A DNA stretch of 20,702 nt from Patescibacteria group bacterium UBA6489 (GCA_002435385.1 DJMN01000061.1:1-20702); one strand, 5' to 3'; shown: positions 8,175-17,386, counted from the stretch's first letter. Notes: generated by a model from the letters alone, not told the origin. Translations and numbers: made by a program.

Positions 8175-8648
8175 ATGGCATTTTCTCCTAGAAAAGGTAA
8201 AAAAGATAATTCTTTTAAACAAAAAAAAGAGTTTAAAGAAGAGTTATTAAGTATAGATAGAGTAACTAGAGTTACTGCTTGAGGTAGGCAACTTAGATTT
8301 AGAGCTGTTATTGTTATATGAGATGGTAAATGAAGAGTATGACTTGGTACCTGAAAAAGTTGGGAAGTTGTTGATGCTATCGCAAAAGCAATAGCAGATG
8401 CTAAAAAGAATTTAGTTACTGTAAAAATAGATAATTGAACAGTTCCTTATGATGTTAAAGCAAAATTTAAAGCCGCTAGAGTTATGGTACATCCAGCATC
8501 TGAATGAACTTGAGTAATTGCATGAGGTTCTATGAGAAAAGTTTTAAATGTTGCTTGATATAAAGATGTTTTAGCTAAGAGATATGGATCTTCTAGTCTT
8601 ATAAACAATGCTAAAGCTACAATGAAGGCATTAGTTTCTTTTAAATAG
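8175..8648 (+). CDS. rpsE: 30S ribosomal protein S5 (uS5)
   Basis: Encodes 157 residues (typical 165). S5 lies at the mRNA channel and affects accuracy. After a basic N-terminal tail come IDRVTRVTAGGRQLRFRA, the loop GDGKGRVGLG (residues 49-58), EVVDAIAKAIADAKKNL, then domain 2 with HPASEGTGVIAGGSMRKVL and GSSSLINNAKATMKAL. TGA codes glycines in both hallmark loops. The gene after it is L15 with no L30 between. Ends in TAG. Confidence 0.96.
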
Positions 8649-8690
8649 TAAAGACGATATTTTATATTAATTGTATAACTGTATTTTGAT

Positions 8691-9143
8691 ATGTTATCTT
8701 TAAATAAGTTAAAACCAAACCTATGATCTAAGATTACTTCAAAGAGAAAATGAAGAGGTAATGGATCTTGAAAATGAACATACTGTTCAAGATGAATGAA
8801 TTGACAAAACTGTAGAAGTTGATGAGGAATGCCTGATTGGTTTGAATGAGGTCAAACTCCACTTTTTAGAAGAATGCCTAAGCTAAAAGGTTTTTCTAAT
8901 GCTAAGTATAAAAAACACTATAATTTAGTTAGTTTAGAAAAATTAGAGCTTATTGCTAAATCTGGAACTACTGAAATCACAAAAGAAGTATTAATTGAAA
9001 ATGGTATTGTTAGAAAAAGAGATCTTCCAGTTAAAATTCTTGCTGGAGGAAAAGTTGATACTAAGATGACTGTTTTTGCTGATAAGGCTTCTAAGACGGC
9101 TGTTGAAGCAATCGAGAAGGCTTGATGAAAAGTAGAATTATAA
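8691..9143 (+). CDS. rplO: 50S ribosomal protein L15 (uL15)
   Basis: Encodes 150 residues, standard. L15 is a late-assembly 50S protein with a long Gly/Arg-rich extension. The extension is the most TGA-dense stretch of the operon: GRGNGSGKGTYCSRGMNGQ, then CRSGGGMPDWFEGGQTP, matching the usual RGxGSGxGKTxGRGxKGQ pattern. The C-terminal half (TEITKEVLIENGIV, LPVKILAGGKV, FADKASKTAVEAIEKAGG) is also typical. L30 (rpmD) is absent from its usual place in the 42-base gap after rpsE; CPR bacteria are known to lack it. Confidence 0.95.
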
Positions 9144-9165
9144 TAAATTATAAGATTAGACTACT

Positions 9166-10431
9166 ATGTTAGAGCAAGTAAAACAAATAATGAATATAAA
9201 ACATCTAAGACAAAAAATGGTAGCAACATTGCTACTTGTTTTAGTTTATAAATTTCTTTCTGTAATTCCTATTCCTGGTGTTAATACAGATGGTTTAGCT
9301 ACTATTATGGAAGCACAAAAAGGATTAGGTTTTTTTAGTGCACTTATGTGAGGCGGTTTGAAAAAATTCTCAATTATTCTCATGGGGTTATCTCCATATA
9401 TTAATGCTGTTATTATAATTCAACTTCTTTGAGTTATTGTTCCAAAAATAGGAGATATGCAAAAAGAATGAGAATCAGGACAAAAAAAGATAAATAAGAT
9501 AACTAGATGGTTAACTTTACCAATCGCTTTTGTTCAAAGTTATGGAATGATAATATTGTTGAATAATCTTGCATGAGGTACAATAATAGATATGACAGAC
9601 ATAAAATTAGTTTTGATGGCTATGCTTATTGCTACTGCTTGAACAGTTTTCCTTATGTGGTTATGAGAGGTTATGACTGAGTATGGTATAAGTAATGGTA
9701 TAAGTGTAATAATAATGGCTTGAGTTTTATCAGGAGTACCTAGTGTTATTATGTCACATATTCAGGCTGGTAGTTATGCTTTATTTACAGGTCTTATATT
9801 AGCTACTCTTGCTATAATCTATGTTATAATAAAGTTTACTGAATGAAATAGAAGAGTTCCTATTATTTATACTAGAACAGGTAGAGAGGAAAAATCATAT
9901 TTTCCTATAAAGATAAACCAAGCTTGAATGATACCAATTATCTTTTCTGTTTCAATAGTTACTTTTCCTGCTATACTTTGACAAATATTAAGTAATTCTA
10001 ATACTGAGACTGCTAAAAAGATTTGAGAAACGTTAATAGAGTATTTTAGTATGAGTAATCCTTCTTGGTTGTTTATAATAATCTATTTTGTACTTGTTGT
10101 ATTATTTTCATTCTTTTATGTTTCAATCACATTTAATACAGAACAAGTTGCTGAAAATATACAAAAGAGATGAGGTTATATTCCATGAATAAAACCATGA
10201 AATGATACTGCTAATTACTTAACTAAGGTTTCTGCTCACTTAAATTTATATGGATGAAGTTTTCTTGCTTTAATTGCAGTTCTTCCATATGTTATGTGAA
10301 AGGTAATGAATCAAACAGTTGATTTTATAATATCTTGAGCTGGTCTTATAATTATAGTTTCAGTTATTCTAGATATAATGAGAAATATTGATACAGAGAT
10401 GAAGATGTTTGATTATAGTAAATATAAGTAA
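9166..10431 (+). CDS. secY: Preprotein translocase subunit SecY
   Basis: Encodes 421 residues, normal for SecY (about 430), the pore of the Sec translocon in the cytoplasmic membrane. Recognised are the first helix region with FLSVIPIPGVN, the plug-region LMGGGLKKFSIILMGLSPYINA, the middle EGNRRVPIIYTRTGRE loop with SYFPIKINQAGMIPIIFS, the cytoplasmic loop RGGYIPGIKPG (residues 335-345; E. coli has xSGAFVPGIRPG) and the last helix GAGLIIIVSVILDIMR. Ten hydrophobic segments fit the known topology. It ends the ribosomal operon 23 bases after rplO, with a terminator 27 bases on. Confidence 0.97.
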
Positions 10432-10457
10432 TGAGTTTCATTTAAAAAATAATAGAT

Positions 10458-10488
10458 AAAGGTTTTCTTTCAGTAGAAAACCTTTTTT
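10458..10488 (+). terminator. Intrinsic terminator after secY
   Basis: AAAGGTTTTC (10458-10467) pairs with GAAAACCTTT (10476-10485) around an 8-base loop, and the second arm runs into a six-T tract (10483-10488). This is a complete rho-independent terminator and closes the ribosomal operon. Confidence 0.88.
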
Positions 10489-10505
10489 GTAATTAATTTT
10501 TCTTT

Positions 10506-10532
10506 TTGAAAAATGAACTTTTAAAATATACT
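10506..10532 (+). promoter_or_regulatory. Possible promoter of the CDF/AKR gene
   Basis: TTGAAA (10506-10511) and TATACT (10527-10532) with a 15-base spacer, 43 bases before the ATG and just after the secY terminator. The spacer is short, which lowers confidence. Confidence 0.42.
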
Positions 10533-10574
10533 GGAATTAATTAAGAGTTTAAGAATACTTTAATTTAATCATTT

Positions 10575-12344
10575 ATGAAATTAGAAAGAAAGGCTACGAT
10601 TACCTCTCTTAGTGTGGCTTTAGGTCTCACTTCTTTGAAATTGTTTATTTGAATTATAAGTTCATCTGTTGCTGTCTTATCATCTGCTGTTGATTCTCTT
10701 TTGGATTTTTTTGTTTCTGCTTTTAATTATATTGCAGTAAAAAATGCAGATAAAGAAATGGATAAAAATTTTAATTATTGAAGATGAAAGATAGAGGCTT
10801 TAGCTACTTTTATAGAGGGGGTTATTATTAATATATCTTGATTGTTTATATTATATAAATCTGTTTTAAAACTTATAAATAAAGAAGAATTACAAGCTCT
10901 TCCCTATTCAGTTTTGGTTATGATTTTATCTGTTAGTTTTACATTTTTTTTAGTTAGGTATTTGAATTATGTTGAGGAAAAGACAAAGAATATAGTTATA
11001 AAGGCAGATAAACTTCATTATAAAATGGATTTATATACGAATGTGTGAATATTATTTTCTTTGGTATTTATATATTTTACAGATTTTTATTTTATAGATG
11101 GTATTGTTTGAATAATGATATCTAGTTATGTAATATATACAGCCTTTGGTATGACTAAAGAAGGTTTTTTACTTTTATTAGATGTTTCTTTACCAGAGGA
11201 AGAGGTTGAGAAAATAAATAAGATTCTTAACTCTTGTGATAGGATAACTGGTTATCATTATGTGAGGACTCGTAGTTCATGAAAATATAAATTTTTTTCT
11301 GTTCATTTAGTATTTGATGAAGATATAAAGCTTATAGATGCTCATGAAGTTGCTGATAATGTTGAATTAAAGGTGAAGCAGATAGATAAGAGTAAAGAAC
11401 GGATTATTAATATACATTTAGATCCTTATGATGATTCTAATTATTGTTTATTGAGTAGTGATAATAAAAATGAGATAAAAGTTGAAAATAAAAAGTTAAA
11501 AAATGGATTTGAGCTTTCTGAAGTTTGAATATGAACTTGGCCCATGTGAGGTTATAGAGATAGAGATGAATCAAATAATGATAAGAGAGATATAGAGGCT
11601 ATAAGGCATGCTATAAAATCTTGAATTAGACATATTGATACTGCTGAGATTTATGCTAATTGATATGGTGAGATATTAGTAGGAGAGGCTATAAAAGGAT
11701 TTGATAGAAAGGGGTTGATAATTGCATCAAAGGTTAAATGATCAAATGTTTCAAAAAAAGCAATTAAAAGGGCTTGTAAGAATAGTTTAGAAAGAATAGG
11801 TATAGATTATCTAGATTTGTATTATATTCATCGGAGAGATAAAAGATTTGATTTAAAAGAGAGTATGGAAGCAATGGATGAGTTGGTTGATGAATGATTG
11901 ATAAAAAACATTTGAGTTTCAAATTTTTGTAAGGATAGTTTAAAAGAAGCTCAAAGTTATTGTAAACATAAGATTGTTGCTAATCAGGTTCATTATAATA
12001 TAATTTTTAGGCAGCCTGAGGTAGATTCTCTTTTGAAATATTGTCAGAAAAATGATGTTTTTTTAGTAGCTTGGAGACCATTTGAATTGTGAAAATTGGC
12101 TAATATTTGAAATCATTTAATATTAGATATTTGTAAGAAGTATAATAAATCACAAGCACAGGTTGCTATAAATCGGCTTATTTCTCAAAAGAATGTTGTT
12201 GCTTTATTTAAGTCTTCTGATAAGGGACATATTGATAAAAATTTATGATGAGTATGATGGAAAATGAAAAAGTCAGATATTGAGAATATAAGGGAAAATT
12301 ATAAGGGGCAGATTTTTAAGTCAGATACTATTCCTTTAGGGTAA
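10575..12344 (+). CDS. Cation diffusion facilitator fused to an aldo/keto reductase
   Basis: One unbroken frame of 589 residues. Residues 1 to about 300 are a CDF metal exporter: six hydrophobic segments, the metal site DxxxD (Asp40, Asp44) in helix 2 and HxxxD (His148, Asp152) in LHYKMDLYTN, the YGRGKIEALA loop, and a cytoplasmic domain ending near IHLDPYD. After a short hydrophilic linker, residues about 311-589 form an aldo/keto reductase: GIGTWPMGG, HIDTAEIY (Asp355, Tyr360), IASKV (Lys386), YYIHRR (His419), giving the complete catalytic tetrad, then VSNFCKDSL and a C-terminal cofactor region with FKSSDK. Metal(II)/proton exchange and NADPH-dependent carbonyl reduction are the family activities. 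I see no stop or likely restart between the halves. Without TGA=Gly it splinters. Confidence 0.85.
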
Positions 12345-12387
12345 ACTCACCTTAGCTCTCTCTTCTAAGGAGAGTAGTTAACTTTTT
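12345..12387 (+). terminator. Probable terminator after the CDF/AKR gene
   Basis: ACTC plus CCTTAG (12345-12355) pairs with CTAAGG plus GAGT (12365-12375), with one A-A mismatch and a 9-base loop. It starts right after the stop codon. The T tract (12383-12387) is short and offset by seven bases, so efficiency is uncertain. Confidence 0.5.
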
Positions 12388-12397
12388 CATAAAATAC

Positions 12398-12425
12398 TTG
12401 TAAAAATACTTCTTTTATATACAAT
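12398..12425 (+). promoter_or_regulatory. Possible promoter of the Nudix gene
   Basis: TTGTAA (12398-12403), 16 bases, TACAAT (12420-12425). The same -10 hexamer serves the ribosomal operon, and the -35 with its following bases (TTGTAAAAATA) recurs before the yifB gene. Predicted start near 12432 falls inside the hairpin at 12430-12453. Confidence 0.42.
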
Positions 12426-12429
12426 TAGG

Positions 12430-12453
12430 ACTATCATTTTTGTGATAGTTTTT
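12430..12453 (+). terminator. Hairpin with T tract, terminator-like
   Basis: ACTATCA (12430-12436) pairs perfectly with TGATAGT (12443-12449) across a 6-base loop, and the second arm leads into five Ts (12449-12453). It looks like a second terminator for the CDF/AKR unit. If the promoter just upstream is used, the hairpin would instead form the very 5' end of the Nudix mRNA. Confidence 0.6.
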
Positions 12454-12473
12454 ATTGTTTAATGTGTGTTTTT

Positions 12474-12914
12474 ATGGGAAAAGAGAGAAATATTATAATT
12501 CCTGCTTCATATTTGGTTTTAATTAAGGATAATAAAGTTCTTCTTCTTAGGAGGTATAATACTGGGTATGAAGACTGAAATTATTCAATGGTTGCTGGCC
12601 ATGTAGAGAGATGAGAAAGTTTTGTTGGTTGTATCGTTAGAGAGGCGAAGGAGGAGGCTTGAATAGTTATAAAGGAAGAGCATTTAGAGGTGGCTCATGT
12701 TTTACATAGGAATTGATGAAATTGAGATGAAAGGATCGATATATTTTTTACTGCTAGAGAATGGGAATGAGAAGTAATTAATATGGAACCAAGTAAATGT
12801 GATGATTTATGTTGGTTTGATATGGATTGTATTCCTGATAATATTATTGCTTATATTAGAGATGTTATAGAGTATGTAAAAAGTGGAAAGTTTTATAGTG
12901 AAGCTGGGTGGTAG
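12474..12914 (+). CDS. Nudix hydrolase
   Basis: Encodes 146 residues. The Nudix box GX5EX7REUXEEXGU is complete at residues 42-64 (GHVERGESFVGCIVREAKEE, then AGI), with Glu57, Glu60 and Glu61 as metal ligands and its first Gly written GGC. The N-terminal strand ASYLVLIKDNKVLLLRR and the later HRNGGNGDERIDIFFTAREW are typical of small NUDIX enzymes that hydrolyse nucleoside diphosphates linked to another group, such as damaged dNTPs. The substrate cannot be told. It stands alone, between a terminator-like hairpin and the yifB promoter. Ends in TAG. Codon use leans to AGG, TTG and GAG more than the ribosomal genes. Confidence 0.9.
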
Positions 12915-12969
12915 AACTTTTATTAAAAATCAATTTTATCATATCGTAAATTAAAAATTAAATAAAAAT

Positions 12970-12997
12970 TTGTAAAAATATATTCTTGGTATATAAA
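12970..12997 (+). promoter_or_regulatory. Probable promoter of the yifB gene
   Basis: TTGTAA (12970-12975), 16 bases, TATAAA (12992-12997), 35 bases before the ATG. The -35 region repeats TTGTAAAAATA from 12398. Confidence 0.5.
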
Positions 12998-13032
12998 TAT
13001 ATACGAGAAATATATTTTTAATTCTAAATTTT

Positions 13033-14592
13033 ATGATTTCATTTGTAAACTCAATAACTGTAAATTGACTTGAATCTACAATTATAGACATAGAGGTTGA
13101 TATAAATGCATGACTTCCTGCTTTTACTATAGTTTGATTACCTGATCAGTGAGTTCAAGAAAGTAAAGAGAGACTTAGGTCTGCTTTAAAGTCTAGTCAG
13201 GCTAAGCTTCCTACTACTAGAATTACTGTAAATCTTGCTCCTGCAAATATTAGAAAGATTTGACCTAGTTTTGATTTAGGGATAGCTGTTTGAATTTTGT
13301 TTAATCAATGATGGGTGGAAGATGACAACTTTATAAGAGAGAGTATATTTTTATGAGAATTATCTCTTGATGGGAAGTTAAGGAAAGTAGACGGAATTTT
13401 ACCTGCTACCATTTGAGCTAAAGATAGATGATTTAAAAGGATATTTTTGCCAGCAGATAATTGTATTGAGGCGTCTATAATTCCTTGAATAGATGTTGTG
13501 AAGGTAGAGACTCTTAAGGATTTAATAGACATGTTGAATTGAGATAAGAAGTTGGATATTCAGGATACATTGGATTTTAAGAATTTGGATATAAAGGATG
13601 AAATTTGAGCGATGTGAGATATAAAAAAGAAATATGATTTTAAATACATATTGTGACAAGAACATGCTAAAAGGGCTTTGCTTATAGCTGCGGCAGGTGG
13701 ACATAATATAATTATGGAGTGACCTCCTGGTTCATGAAAGACAATGCTTGCTAAGGCTTTTTCTGGAATATTGCCAGATTTAAGTTTGGAGGAGGCTATA
13801 GAGATTTCTAAGATTTATAGTATTTCTGGTATGTTGTCTAATAAAAAACCTATAGTGACAAAGAGACCTTTTAGGACAATTCATCATACAGCATCTTCTG
13901 TCAGTATAATTGGTTGAGGTAGAAATGCTAAACCATGAGAGATTAGTCTAGCTCATAAAGGTGTCTTGTTTTTGGATGAGATTTTGGAGTTTCAAAAGAC
14001 TGTCTTGGAGGTACTTAGACAACCTATAGAGGATGGTTATATCACGGTTACTAGGGTTAATGCCAATTATGTCTACCCTGCTAAATTTTCTTTAGTTTGA
14101 GCTATGAATCCTTGTCCATGTTGATATTTAACTGATCAGGATAAGGATTGTAAGTGTAGTTTTAATCAGATAAAAAATTATAGATGAAGATTGTCATGAC
14201 CACTTGTTGATAGAGTGGACATGTTTATAGAGGTTCCAAAAGTTAAAACTGAGGATTTTAAAGTTTGACAAGATTATTCATGAGCTGAGACGACAGAGGA
14301 GATTAAGAAGAAAGTTGAAAGGGCTAGAGTGTTACAGTTTGATAGATTTAAAGATCAAAAGTTGACCTCTAATAGTGAGATGTCTACAAAGGATATAAAT
14401 AAATATTGTACTTTGGATAAAGAGAGCGAGGATATATTAAAACAGGCTGTTGTCAGTATGAATTTGTCTGCTAGGAGTTATTATAGGGTTTTGAAGTTGG
14501 CTAGGACTATTGCTGATTTGGATGGGGATGAGAGTATTTTGTCTAAGCATATATTGGAGGCTTTGAGTTTTAGGAAGAAGAGTGAAGAGTAA
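13033..14592 (+). CDS. YifB/ComM-family Mg-chelatase-like AAA+ protein
   Basis: Encodes 519 residues (E. coli YifB/ComM 506). Residues 1 to about 175 are the N-terminal Lon-protease-like fold domain (IDIEVDINAGLPAFTIVGLP, then PTTRITVNLAPANIRK). The AAA+ domain follows: P-loop GPPGSGKT at 230-237 with first and last Gly as TGA, Walker B LFLDE (Asp315, Glu316), NPCPCGY with Cys361/Cys363 and a second pair Cys373/Cys375, and RLSGPLVDRVD (386-396) with the arginine finger region. The C-terminal helical part has LSARSYYRVLKLARTIADLDG. In competent bacteria ComM is a hexameric helicase promoting branch migration during transformation. Uptake and integration of DNA in this host is inference. It is a single-gene unit. 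Confidence 0.93.
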
Positions 14593-14638
14593 TTTTTCCC
14601 CCTCCTTTGTTAGGGAATGGAATTTTGTGTAGAATTTG

Positions 14639-14666
14639 TTGAATATATTATATGTAGAGATATAAT
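14639..14666 (+). promoter_or_regulatory. Promoter of the TIM barrel-YdcF-ttcA operon
   Basis: TTGAAT (14639-14644), 16 bases, perfect TATAAT (14661-14666), 33 bases before the ATG at 14700. Confidence 0.65.
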
Positions 14667-14699
14667 CTAGAGAGTTTTAATTTCTTAGTAATTAATTTT

Positions 14700-15410
14700 A
14701 TGAGAATTGGTTTTTGAAATGGTGATTTTTGGAGGTTTCATGAAAGTGTTAATGATAGATTTGTTGATACATGTATTGAAGATTGTAGGGGAAAATGATT
14801 AGCAAATGCTATAGAATTACATTGTCTTAATGAGGAAAATATAGATTATCTTTTAACTAATGATAAATTAGATCTTTTAGGTTTTGATTTTGTCTCTTTG
14901 CATTCTCCTGATTTAGCATATGGTAAAGATGAAGAGTCAAGAAGAGTTTTATCTAAGATGGCTGAATTGCATAAAAAGTATAATGTTAACAATTTTGTTT
15001 TTCATACAGATAAAGTTGTTGATTGGGATGTATTTTTAGAATATAACGAATTGCCTATTTGAGTAGAGAATATGGATGACCGTAAAGATTTTGGAAAATC
15101 AATTTCTGATGTAAAGTCTATTTTGGATAAATATAATTTTAATTTGACTTTGGATTTACAGCATTGTTTTGTTAATGATGAATCTATGAAATTAGCTCAG
15201 GATTTTCAGGAAATGTATTGAAATAGAATTGTTGAATATCATATTAGTTGATATGATGAAAAGTTATTACATCATCCTTTATTTAAAACTAAACAGGATA
15301 TAATTATAAAAAATTTGATTTATAAAGACATTCCTATAATTATAGAAAGTGTTTTTGATGAAATTTGAGAAAATGAGGAGGAATTGGCTTATATAAAGAA
15401 TAGATTATAA
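14700..15410 (+). CDS. Xylose isomerase/endonuclease IV-like TIM barrel protein
   Basis: Encodes 236 residues (E. coli Nfo has 285). The order of putative metal ligands along the barrel strands fits the AP endonuclease 2 / sugar isomerase superfamily: Glu39 (AIELH), His68 (SLHSPD), His102 (FVFHTD), Glu123 (IGVENMDD), Asp152 and His155 (LTLDLQH), His181 (EYHISGYDEKLLHHP) and Glu216 (IIIES). LDLQH parallels the LDTCH of endonuclease IV and the HxSGxD...H loop its HxND...H loop. It may act on abasic DNA or on a sugar; the short length lacks some DNA-binding loops, so I leave this open. First gene of a four-gene unit, with YdcF 10 bases downstream. Confidence 0.72.
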
Positions 15411-15420
15411 TTTTATAGTA

Positions 15421-16008
15421 ATGAAATATTCTTTTGACTGTATAACTGATTTTATATTTGCCTGTGATGAGTTATCAAAGGCTGATGTAATTTTAATTCC
15501 TTGAGGAATTCGTAAGCAACTTATTGAAAAGGCGGTAGAGTTGTATAATGATTGATATGCTCCCCTAATTTTACCTTCTGGAGGTAAATGAAAAAAATTA
15601 ACAAAGATGATTAAATCTGGAAAAGTTGATTTTGAAAGTGAATGGGAATATTTGAAGAATATAGCTGTATCTCTTTGAGTTTTTGAAAAAAATGTATTAA
15701 AAGAGGATCAAGCAATTCATACTTTTGATAATGCAAGATTATCCTTGAGAGTTTTACTAAAAGAAAAGATTGATGTTAAAAAAGTAATACTTGTAAGTAA
15801 AGCTCATCATGCAAGAAGAGCTTTACTTACATATCAGACAGAATTTCCACAAGATGTTGAATTTATGGTTTGTCCTATAGTTGATGATAGGAATGTAAGT
15901 AGAGATAATTGGTTTTTAGAAAAAGAAAAAATAGATATAGTTATGAAGGAAGTTGAAAAAATATGAAAATATTTTGGTAAACATATTCCCAATTGGGTGA
16001 GAGATTAA
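15421..16008 (+). CDS. YdcF-like (DUF218) protein
   Basis: Encodes 195 residues. The DUF218 signature is visible: VILIPGG (23-29), LILPSGGKG (49-57), the HTFDNARLSLRVL segment (100-112; the family has EpxSxNTxEN-like residues) and VILVSKAHHARRALLTY (122-138). Members (YdcF, SanA, ElyC) have a Rossmann-like fold. Some affect envelope integrity, and YdcF binds S-adenosylmethionine. No signal peptide or membrane segment is present, so this is a cytoplasmic form. It starts 10 bases after the TIM barrel gene and precedes the small Cys-rich gene by 22. Confidence 0.82.
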
Positions 16009-16030
16009 TTTATTTTTTTATTTGAATATT

Positions 16031-16270
16031 ATGCAAGATACTGAAGTTACTTGTGAAACAGGCTTAGAAAAAAATGTTATTTCTGAAGAAGTTTATGAAA
16101 GAGAGATGCAACTTTGTAAGAATTTATCTTTTGAGAATTGATGAAAATGTGGTTGGTGAGTTTGTAAGGACTGTTGAGTATTGCCTCTTTTATATAAATT
16201 ACACAAGGGAAAATTATTGGAAGATCCAGAATGTATAAAAAAATTTAAGAATGAAATTTTATCTAATTAA
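16031..16270 (+). CDS. Small Cys-rich protein, possible zinc or Fe-S binding
   Basis: Encodes 79 residues with six Cys (8, 29, 40, 45, 48, 68). The core KCGWGVCKDCGVLPLLYKL has a C-x4-C-x2-C pattern, with Cys29 eleven residues before it, which could bind one zinc or a cluster. Four or more glycines there are TGA, so the gene is invisible under the standard code. The rest is acidic and hydrophilic. I do not recognise the family. It sits 13 bases before a TtcA-like gene whose chemistry needs cysteines and an Fe-S cluster, so a partner role is possible but unproven. Confidence 0.7.
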
Positions 16271-16283
16271 TTTGTAATTTAAA

Positions 16284-17036
16284 ATGAGTAATTTAGAAAA
16301 AAGATTATTAAAGCTTACTAGAAGAGCTATATATGATTTTGAAATGTTGAAGGGGGGAGAGACTATTATTTTGTGAGTTTCTGGTGGTAAGGATAGTATG
16401 CTTTTAGGGTATTTATTATCAGAGCTTAGGAAAACTATGAAAGAAAAGTTTGATATAAGGGCTGTCTATATATTTAAAGAGTTTTTAATTGATTGTGATA
16501 TTAGGTTTGAGGAGAAGAGAAAGTATTATGAGGATGTTTTATGAATTCCTCTTGAGAAGATAAATATTCAGTTGCCAGAGGATTCTAAGCTTAATGATGG
16601 TGTCTGACAATCTTGTACTTGGTGTTCTTATGCTAGGAGAATAGCTATGATGAAGCTTTGTGAAAAGTATGGTGCTACAAAGATTTGTTTAGGACATCAT
16701 ATGGATGATATTGTTGTGACTACTTTTATGAATATGATGCAAGGTAGAAAGTTGAAAATAATGCCTCCTGTTAATAGAATGAGGTCTGGTGATATAACTT
16801 TTATAAGACCTTTGTCTTATATTAGGGAGAAAGAAATACTGAGATTAGTTAAGCAGAAAGAGATTCCATATTCTGATTGTAATTGTCCTGTTTGAGAGGA
16901 TACTATGAGGAATAAGATTAAAAAGCAGATTATTTGGGAGAATGAGAAAAATTTTCCAAAGTATACTGAAAATATTTTTTGGTCACTTATAAAGGATTTT
17001 AGACAGAAGTATGAGAAAATTGGATATAGTATGTAA
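16284..17036 (+). CDS. ttcA: TtcA-like tRNA 2-thiocytidine synthetase
   Basis: Encodes 250 residues. TtcA-family enzymes adenylate and thiolate C32 of tRNAs using an Fe-S cluster. Seen are the PP-loop SGGKDS (33-38), CTWC (Cys111/Cys114), GHHMDD (137-142; GHHxDD is typical), a MPPVNRMRSGDITFIRPLSY segment and a third cysteine site DCNCP (Cys199/Cys201). E. coli TtcA likewise uses two spaced Cys plus a distant one. It is somewhat shorter than E. coli TtcA (311). Other members of the TtcA/TtuA group thiolate U54, so the target base is uncertain. Last gene of its unit. Codon choice favours AGG and TTG. Confidence 0.86.
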
Positions 17037-17056
17037 TTATGAAATAAATAAAAGTT

Positions 17057-17083
17057 TTGACAAATAAGAATTTTGTATAAAAT
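17057..17083 (+). promoter_or_regulatory. Possible promoter of the 60-residue ORF
   Basis: A perfect TTGACA (17057-17062) is followed after 15 bases by TAAAAT (17078-17083). A better -10 (TATAAT, 17087-17092) exists but at 24 bases is too far. The site lies just after ttcA ends. Confidence 0.45.
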
Positions 17084-17120
17084 GCTTATAATAAGTGTTT
17101 TTATATTTTATAATTGTTTT

Positions 17121-17303
17121 ATGTGACAATCTGGAGAAAATTGAACTGGAATACCTAAAGATAAATGGAGGCATGAAAATGTGATAAATGGAGAAACAAT
17201 AGATGAAGGGGCTGGTGTTAGAGCAAGGACTGATAGATGTTGAAGTGGTTATACTAGAGAAATTCAAGATGGAGTAAATCAAATTATTAATTACATTTTT
17301 TAA
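17121..17303 (+). CDS. Orphan 60-residue hydrophilic protein
   Basis: Under code 25 an ATG opens 60 codons to TAA. Codon 2 is TGA, and three TGA and many GGN glycines follow. The product is soluble, with IPKDKWRHENVINGETIDEG, then RTDRCGSGYTREIQDGVNQ and a hydrophobic end (IINYIF). No motif or signal is recognised. Support comes from composition, a promoter candidate 60 bases upstream and two terminator-like hairpins downstream, which isolate it as its own unit. A regulatory RNA is an alternative. Confidence 0.48.
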
Positions 17304-17348
17304 AAGAAATATGTACAAATCTATATCAAGCATAGTTGTTCCCCCTTA

Positions 17349-17386
17349 CTTTACTTTGGTCCCCATGAAGGATAAGTAGAGTTTTT
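17349..17386 (+). terminator. Possible terminator after the 60-residue ORF
   Basis: CTTTACTT (17349-17356) pairs with AAGTAGAG (17374-17381) with one G-U, around a 17-base loop, and is followed at once by five Ts (17382-17386). Confidence 0.45.

Noticed and set aside
14596..14617. Terminator after yifB (TTCCC pairing with GGGAA)
   Set aside because: Only 5 bp with a 12-base loop and no T tract after it.
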